A DNA stretch of 64,000 nucleotides. Origin: Rhyacophila brunnea (Eukaryota > Arthropoda > Insecta > Trichoptera > Rhyacophilidae). Positions 57,512 to 64,000 of this stretch are shown one piece after another. Numbering within the stretch: position 1 is the stretch's first letter; every line of letters starts with the position of its first letter. The notes below the pieces were generated by a model. The model did not search any database, was not told the origin of the DNA, and saw nothing but the letters and a program-made list of their open reading frames with translations. The position numbers and the translations under genes were made by a program. Location: assembly GCA_022495005.1 (NCBI GenBank), contig JAGYXB010000200.1, forward strand, positions 434,001 through 498,000. The letters run 5' to 3'.

Positions 57512-58049
57512 GTACAATAATTATACATAAAACACTAATTTACCTTTTCTTCTGGTTTTGATATTAAAATCACAAGATTTTATTTGACGATTTATATTAT
57601 AATATTATATGAAGTATCAAAGTTTAAAAAATTAAACACCAATTGTGAATAATGAGAAAAACAAACGTTCGTTTTTGAAATTATAAAAATATCAGTAAAT
57701 TAATTGCGCAATTGTGTGTATTTTTAACTGAGCCATTAAAAGCAATTCTGGAAATAAAATTTAACATTTCGACTTTAAATTGATATTTCTGGATATAATC
57801 CTTCTTCAAATAGTTTCAAAAAGTAGCACGTGCACGATTACAGTTTGAATTAATTAAAATCTACCCGATAAAATATATACAGCGGCAATAATTATTATTT
57901 TTAAAACCACGTTCAGAAAAAGAAAATATTATATTATTATTTAGGTGGTTTATTTTACAATAAATATTAAACGTAGCTTTAATGAAAATTTTAACATTAT
58001 TTCCTGACTCGGTCACTTGAAACCAATTCAACTGTTTGAGTGTAGTATA
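57512..58049. other. AT-rich stretch, no gene seen
   Basis: Nothing recognised. Confidence 0.4.
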
Positions 58050-58244
58050 AATAATTACAAGATAAAAAGAACTTTTTATATTCAACGTTTTTATATTTTC
58101 TGTTGAATCATATAAACTTGACTTGACTAGCTTAAACGATCAAAAAAAATTGTACTTGATAGAAATAATAATGAAATGTCATTTTGACATGTCATATTGA
58201 TTTCCATAGTAACGCACGTATATATTAATAATTTAATTGCTAAA
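58050..58244 (+). mobile_element. MITE family F, truncated copy 4
   Basis: The first 195 bp match copies 1 and 2; the second half is missing after ATAATTTAATTGCTA. Confidence 0.8.
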
Positions 58245-58586
58245 ATGGGTTATGACATATGCGCCATTTTAAATTTTCATTTTTTACTCCATTTGGGTCT
58301 AATATTAGTATACCGGTTTCATAATTCTTACTAATGGTACACACATTTTGATCCTCGGAAAATAAAAAAAATCTCAGATAGTTTAGTAGATAACCCTTGT
58401 AGCGATATCTGTGTACAAAAAAAAACAAACTAGAATGAACTTTTAAAACCGGCTGTTAGAAACAACATGTAATTACAAAGAAATTGTCTTTGATACTATT
58501 TCTAGCTGTCAGTCACTCATAGTCACCGCTATTCATTGTTAACAAACCTAGTGTTTTATGGTTACATGTAAGGTGTAGGTAAAACT

Positions 58587-59182
58587 TTTCACCGTAGCAC
58601 AGTTCACAGTGAGCTTTCTTATCGGAAATATATCACCGTATATCACACGGTCTCCAATTTTAAAGATTCAATTTGAACATTAATTCAATTTTCACAGCTC
58701 ACTTAACTTAACCTAACCTAACAAATAATCCAGTATTTCGGCTATTTTAAAAATTTGTTTACTGCTGGCTTCCTGTAAAGCAGTAATTCCCAACGCGGGG
58801 CGTACGCCCCACCGGGGGGCAAAAGGTCATATTGAAAATCATTTGAACACGAAGCATAAGACAAAGATCGCACTAATTTTTTTCCGAGTTGTACATGTAA
58901 CGTAATATACATATTTACTTACAAAAATCAAGTTAAAAAATAGTCATTTGAATATATTGTGTATTTTTCATTTGAAGCATTTTTTTTTTCAGAATTAGTT
59001 AGGTAACTATACAATTTTGAAGGGGGGAGGGGGCATGGATATTTTTGAAGCGTTGAAGTAGGGCTTAGCAGAAATAAGATTGGGAAACACAATGTTTTAT
59101 TTAGGCATGAATTCCGATACAACATTTCACGGTGAAGTGTGATACGGAAAAATGCATTCGTACAAATTTTCGGACACGGTAT
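58587..59182. mobile_element. repeat family H, copy 2, interrupted
   Basis: Its two halves match copy 1 at 48483; a foreign block splits them just after GGCTTCCTGTAAA. Confidence 0.75.
58781..59094. mobile_element. hAT-like MITE inside family H
   Basis: The left end CAGTAATTCCCAACGCGGGG and the inverted right end CATTGTGTTTCCCAATC are of the hAT type. GGGGCGTACGCCCC forms a small hairpin near the left end. Target duplication is unclear. Confidence 0.6.
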
Positions 59183-59385
59183 TTTATCTATATACCGGAT
59201 ATCCGTTTGTCTTTCCATTTTTCCACACCATATCTGTAGTTTTGTGTCAATAAATTGATGCAGTGGTCACAGAAATGGTGTTTTATCTTCGATCCCATAC
59301 TTTCAACTGGCGCACGGCCTTCGATAAACTATCATCATGTCAAATGGACCAATAAAATTCTTAATATAACAGAACTCATTTAAAC

Positions 59386-60108
59386 TAGGGATTCCAATCC
59401 CGGGATCACGGGAACCCGAGCTATTTTTGATACATATGAATCCCGGGATTGGTAAACATAATCCCGAAGATTTCGGGATTGATTTTTTTTATCAATTTTT
59501 ATGGAAAATAAAATAAAAACGAAAATATAACAGAAAAAATACTTTTAATAACAAATAAACTAAGTTTCAATGAAGTTTGATTTATACCCATCCATGTGTA
59601 AGTTGCCGATTCATTTTATTTTTTCACATAAATTATTAAAAATGAGAAAGATTGGAAAAAAACAATGCTTCGCACTTTTAACAAAGTAATTCCATCATAA
59701 TCTCATACGTTTTACGGCAGTTTCATATTTGGCTGACTGATTAGATTTATGAAGCGGAAAGGCCATACACAACGATTTACTTTACTATTTTAAATCTCGC
59801 TAACCCATTCATTTAGTCTTTACTATCAGACACAGAAATCTCATATTAAATTCACATTATTATTTATATTACAATATTATTTACTTCATTAAACTTATGT
59901 ATTTTTAAGATTGGACGTACACAATATTAACAATAAAAACGTCTTAAATAGTATGAATAATACTAGATTTATTTTTGACCGATTTTATCGATGTTATTTG
60001 TAAATATAAAAAAATCATTAACTATGGAAAAAATGCCAATCCCGGGATTGTCAAATTGTTATCCCGAAATTCCGGGATCAGAATTTTGGCTCGGGATTGG
60101 ATTCCCTA
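59386..60108. mobile_element. hAT-like element with TAGGGATTCCAATCCCG ends
   Basis: TAGGGATTCCAATCCCGGG and the inverted TAGGGAATCCAATCCCGAG bound 723 bp. Near-identical octamers flank it (ATTTAAAC, ATCTGAAC). Sub-terminal ATCCCGGGAT words recur on both sides, possible transposase sites. No coding frame remains. Confidence 0.85.
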
Positions 60109-60710
60109 ATCTGAACATATTGTGGTGATTCCGATGTGTATATCTATCCGAACACTCTCAATAATTTGACTTGTATAATGTTGGTTACCTACTGGAAATG
60201 TCTAATAACACATAAATTTTCATTGTCGCAGAATTGTGTTGATAACTGTAATTTAAAGGATATGGTACCCGTGTAAAGGATATATATTTTCTCGACCCAA
60301 ATGTTAATGCAATTGTTTCACAGAGTACGCGAAAATTTATTACTCGTTAGTTAAGGCTAAGTGTTTGACCTTTTTGAACAAATTAATTTGCCAATAGTTT
60401 AGAAAATTACATAGGTACAAGTATAAGCGATTACAAACATAATTAATTTCAAATTTATAAATAAATACCTAATTATACATAAATAAATTTATAAATATCT
60501 GCCTACGTACGTGGGACGATTCCGTTTAATATGACATGTTTTAAAGATGGAAGACACCCAATAACTCAACATATTTGTTTCCCATTAAATACCAGGAAGT
60601 ACTGACATGGCGATATCTGATGGACCGCAAAATACTTTGAACAAAAATAAAACATTATAAACAGGTCCGTTTTGATATAGTCACAAAGAATTGAGAGTAA
60701 TACTCTCTCT

Positions 60711-61334
60711 CGACCATGTCCGATCCTAATAGGATCATATGGGCCTCCATAGAGTGGAGGTTTGTATTAACAGATTTTTGTTGTTATGAGAGATGGATGT
60801 CAGCCACTTGCTCAACCTATCAGGTCCGTACTCTGACTCATATACAAATTGAAAAACAATATGTCGGCCGTGTTTAGGAAAAAGGGCGTAACCCACACAG
60901 AACAAATTTTACAGGAGAGGCAAAAAACGTTTTTTGAATGATTTTGGTTCAATATTAATAAAATAATAGACACAGACATTGGGTGCATGATGATTGATGA
61001 TTTTGTGTAATATCTTTTCAATCTAATAATAATTAAAGAAGTTATTACAGAAAAATCAATAAAATTGAGGGTAAATGTTTTTTCCGTTAAATTAAAACTT
61101 AATTAAAGCTCAATTAAAACCTGAATTTAGATATCAATCGGCATTTGCGGCTTACTTCCTTTTTACAGAACGTGTATACATTGTTAATATATAATAAAGC
61201 ACTTTTCGAAAAACCGAGGGTTACGCCCTTTTTCCTAAACACAGTCGATGTGTACTTGCCAGACCCAGGATTCGAACCTGGGACCCACGACGCCTATAAT
61301 ATAGGTCGACGCTTAAGCCGCGCGGCCATCGTGG
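60711..61334 (-). repeat. tRNA-derived SINE (family S1), split by a MITE
   Basis: 60711-60864 is the 3' part and 61248-61334 the tRNA-like 5' part, with B box GGTTCGAATCCTGG on the minus strand. Together they equal the full copy at 61421. Confidence 0.88.
60865..61247. mobile_element. MITE nested in a SINE, 30-bp TIRs
   Basis: CGGCCGTGTTTAGGAAAAAG plus GGCGTAACCC matches the inverted right end with two differences in 30 bp. ATGT is found at both junctions (60861-60864, 61248-61251), a possible 4-bp target duplication. 383 bp, non-coding. Confidence 0.9.
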
Positions 61335-61420
61335 ATACTAAAACTTGTGCTTTTTTTTTTAATTTCTTCAATTTTCAATATTCTAGAACTCTAGGATTAA
61401 AGAATTATTGATTCTTCAGT

Positions 61421-61636
61421 CCCATGATGGCCGCGCGGCTTAAGAGTCGGCCTATGTCGTCGTGGGTCCCAGATTCGAAACCTGGGTTCGGCAAGTACAC
61501 ATATTGTTTTTCAATTTATATGGACTTTATAGGTTGAGCAAGTGGCTGACATCCATTTCTCGTAAAAACAAAATCTGTTAATACAAACCTCCACTCTACG
61601 GAAGCCCATATGATCCTATTAGGATCGGACATGTCG
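61421..61636 (+). repeat. tRNA-derived SINE (family S1), best copy
   Basis: It starts CATGATGGCCGCGCGGCTTA (A box), with TCCCAGATTCGAAACCTGGG as the T-arm region and B box, then GGTTGAGCAAGTGGCTGACA and the tail GATCCTATTAGGATCGGACA. About 216 bp. Confidence 0.88.
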
Positions 61637-61984
61637 GAGTAGTAGGAGATTCTCGAGAATTCTTGAGAATTTTTTCTTTAATTTGTAATACGGAGTTTTG
61701 GGCAAATTTCTATTATTTTTTTCAGTGAAAATAAAGTGGAGAACTTCCCTTTTTACTTAAAAATGAGAATCTCGAAATTTTAGAAATAAAACGAGAATCA
61801 ATTTTTATTTATCGCAATCTATTATCAGTGATAAACCCATTTCATAAATTAATATTATATGATTTATAAGCCATTCGGTTAAATTAGATATTATATTCGT
61901 CATGTTTTCAATATATTACCTCTATTTATATTACATGGAGTTGAACATATGTACATTGAAAAAAACATTATGTGTATTTATCAG

Positions 61985-62147
61985 AGGAGGAAACTGTCAC
62001 GAGAATATCGTGGATGCATCCGACATAAGTGTGTAAAATTTATCTGAATTCTACACAGCCGATCATCGAAAAGCACGCAGCACTGTGGATAAAATCCAAG
62101 AAGCAATTTCCTCAAAAGTTTTGGCTCTTATAAACGGGAAAAAATAA
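61985..62147 (+). other. coding-like stretch, possible terminal exon
   Basis: One frame reads GNCHENIVDASDISV, stop, then NLSEFYTADHRKARSTVDK and QEAISSKVLALINGKK to TAA. An acceptor (TATCTGAATTCTACACAG) lies just before the codons for DHRKAR, so the second part could be a terminal exon, or the whole an old reading frame with one internal stop. No family is recognised. Confidence 0.28.
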
Positions 62148-62611
62148 CATACATCACGCACCTCGTAAGATCAAGGGCTGTAGATTAGTTGAGGAACCCG
62201 CATGTGTGGAGAGGTTCGCAGATTTACGGTAACTGTTTAAACTTTGCATATAACGAGGCTCCAAAAAAATATCGCTAAGTTTCCCAAAGCGGCTAAGTAT
62301 ATCATACTTAAAGTCAATCGATAAATTTTCTTGAAGGTTCTACGGCAGGCGTGGTTAGTCTTTTTTTATTTCTGACACTATTCAACTTAACTTTACATAA
62401 TAATGATTCCTTTCCAGTTTGTTTGGACAGGAAACAGTAGAATTATTCTTACACGCGAATTGATTAGATTTGGACAGTCTAAGCTGCATATAATTTTATA
62501 TGTAGTTTAAATTCTAGGTTTAGTTTAGATCTAATGTTAGATATTATAATTCTGTCATATTATTAAAAAATATATTTTGTGTGGTAATAATATTATTATT
62601 ATAATTATTAT

Positions 62612-62931
62612 CAGTGGGTCTGTTATATACTTATCGATCGCTAAAGTGATAAAGTGATAAATATTGTTAAACTAAGAGTATGTTTGTATCAAAGTATTAT
62701 CAGTTATTGTAACAATTACAATAAGATGCTTGTAATTGTTGCAATAAGTGCTATATTTTAACAGCAGCAAGAGAAGTGCCATTAAAATATAGCACTTATT
62801 GCAATAATTACAAACATTTTATTGTAATTGTTACAATAACTGCTATTACTTTGATACAAACCTATCCTAAGTTTGATAATATTTATCAATTTAACACTGT
62901 AGCAGTCGATAAGTATACAATAGACCCACAG
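62612..62931. mobile_element. foldback element with about 155-bp arms
   Basis: From CAGTGGGTCTGTTATATACT the left arm pairs almost throughout with the right arm ending AGTATACAATAGACCCACAG. The spacer around 62768-62783 is only about 15 bp. Repeated TTGTAACAATTACAATAA words lie within the arms. Confidence 0.9.
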
Positions 62932-63295
62932 ATGGGGCTAATCTACTTCTGGATGGAGGTTTTTTCATTATTTAGTGGATTTTTATATATGTCAGCCCTG
63001 GAAGCATACATTGCGCTTTAACACGTTACGCTTTTGATAATATAATGTAAAGTCACCTTTTAAGATAGTATGCAGCCATCAAATGCGTTTAATACAGGTT
63101 TGTTTCTATAAGCATTCACTTCATATCTACCGCTTTGTTGATTTACATTGTTTTTGTCTGAGAGAGGCTTTATTTTTGACCTATACGATTCGAGTGGCAT
63201 TGATGACAACTACATTTTGGTCATAAAAACAATTTAGGTACAACCTTTATCTTCAAGACATTTCTCCTGTCTTCAATGAGGGTCAGAATTTTACA

Positions 63296-63716
63296 TTCTT
63301 AAATCTTGTGAATTGTTCATCGATAAAAGAAAATTTAATAAATTATTAGCATTTCTTGAAGAGAAGAGGCGATATGACAGCAATTCGCAGTCAAAGCCTC
63401 GGTAAAATTATATAAAAAATATTGACATTCGATCTTGACGCTGTTGAAGCTAATTGATGCTTTGATTTAAAATACAAAAATCGGCTGTCAGAATTAATGT
63501 AATTTGTAAAAGCTCTTCTACAAATACAAGTTAATTTCATAGTAATGAGATTTGATGCACGTCCCTCAATTGGTAAAATACATTGGCGTAATTTCAGCGG
63601 ATACTGATTCGACTCCCGACGGGCGTCGTATTTCTAAAATTATATAATATGTTTAATAAACAAAGTTAGATTTTTAAATCATGTGAATTATTCGTTGAAT
63701 AAAAAAATAGTGTATT
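63296..63716 (+). repeat. tRNA-like dispersed repeat (family E, copy 5)
   Basis: TTCTTAAATCTTGTGAATTG at the start and TTTTTAAATCATGTGAATTA at the end flank AAAATCGGCTGTCAGAATTA and a tRNA-like CCTCAATTGGTAAAATACAT with GATTCGACTCCCGACGG. The repeated end block in direct orientation suggests two joined units. Confidence 0.62.
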
Positions 63717-64000
63717 AACACAAGATACTGGAAATGCTACATTGAAACGAAACGGGATAGTTTTTAAATACCTTTATAAATGGTGGAAAAATATAGACAA
63801 CTATTATTATAATTACATCAAATGATGTACATATCTGTAACTTAGAGCTACAAGTTTGCAATTCATATTTGCAAAATTTAACAGGAGAATAGTTTAAAAG
63901 AAAAAAAGTGTGTCAAATGGGAAGCTTTTCATAATATATTATGGATAGTTTTGTTAACATTGTAAGGCTATTTGAGGTTAGAATTCTTTTTATTTATCAT
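63717..64000. other. AT-rich stretch to window end
   Basis: No feature recognised. Confidence 0.4.

Noticed and set aside
1..64000. CRISPR array, operons, bacterial genes
   Set aside because: No regularly spaced direct repeats or Shine-Dalgarno-led ORFs; the sequence is eukaryotic in character.

Overview
The window looks like intergenic or intronic sequence from an insect nuclear genome. It is roughly 70% A+T by eye and has no bacterial-style ORFs. It is crowded with old, nested transposable elements: RTE-like and CR1/Jockey-like LINE fragments, tRNA-derived SINEs, and many short inverted-repeat elements. Frequent words such as ATAATATTAT and TAGGTAC suggest a hemipteran, perhaps an aphid relative. 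That placement is an inference from composition, not a homology result.

Layout. 0-4.6 kb: AT-rich DNA, two SINEs and several possible small exons. 4.7-8.8 kb: a hAT-like element carrying a CR1/Jockey fragment, then a minus-strand RTE reverse transcriptase remnant. 9-13 kb: low-repeat DNA with candidate exons and a coding-like block. 13.6-18.5 kb: MITEs, a hammerhead-ribozyme-like hairpin and a hAT MITE with a perfect 8-bp target duplication. 19-28.5 kb: three further LINE fragments, one with a twin-priming structure and one carrying an inserted short element, plus nested MITEs. 29-38 kb: MITE copies and the 3' end of a possible host gene. 39-45 kb: SINE clusters, a second RTE family, a degenerate GC-rich coding stretch and a MITE with a perfect 62-bp inverted repeat. 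46-56 kb: inverted-repeat elements and a large palindrome. 57-64 kb: a possible signal-peptide exon, a hAT element, a SINE split by a MITE, and a foldback element.

No complete host gene can be named. Several plus-strand segments have strong splice signals and an open, phase-compatible frame: 694-708, 11191-11231, 23551-23659, 28971-29040 and 37711-37817 (the last with a stop and AATAAA). They could be one long-intron, small-exon gene, but every link is an inference. A few minus-strand candidate exons lie at 2.7-4.6 kb.

The most unusual items are: (1) a canonical hammerhead core inside a 22-bp perfect inverted repeat at 15.7 kb; (2) repeat families with a tRNA-like module between terminal inverted repeats; (3) head-to-head SINE pairs in which one member is split by a MITE; (4) an open reading frame conserved between two distant copies of one repeat.
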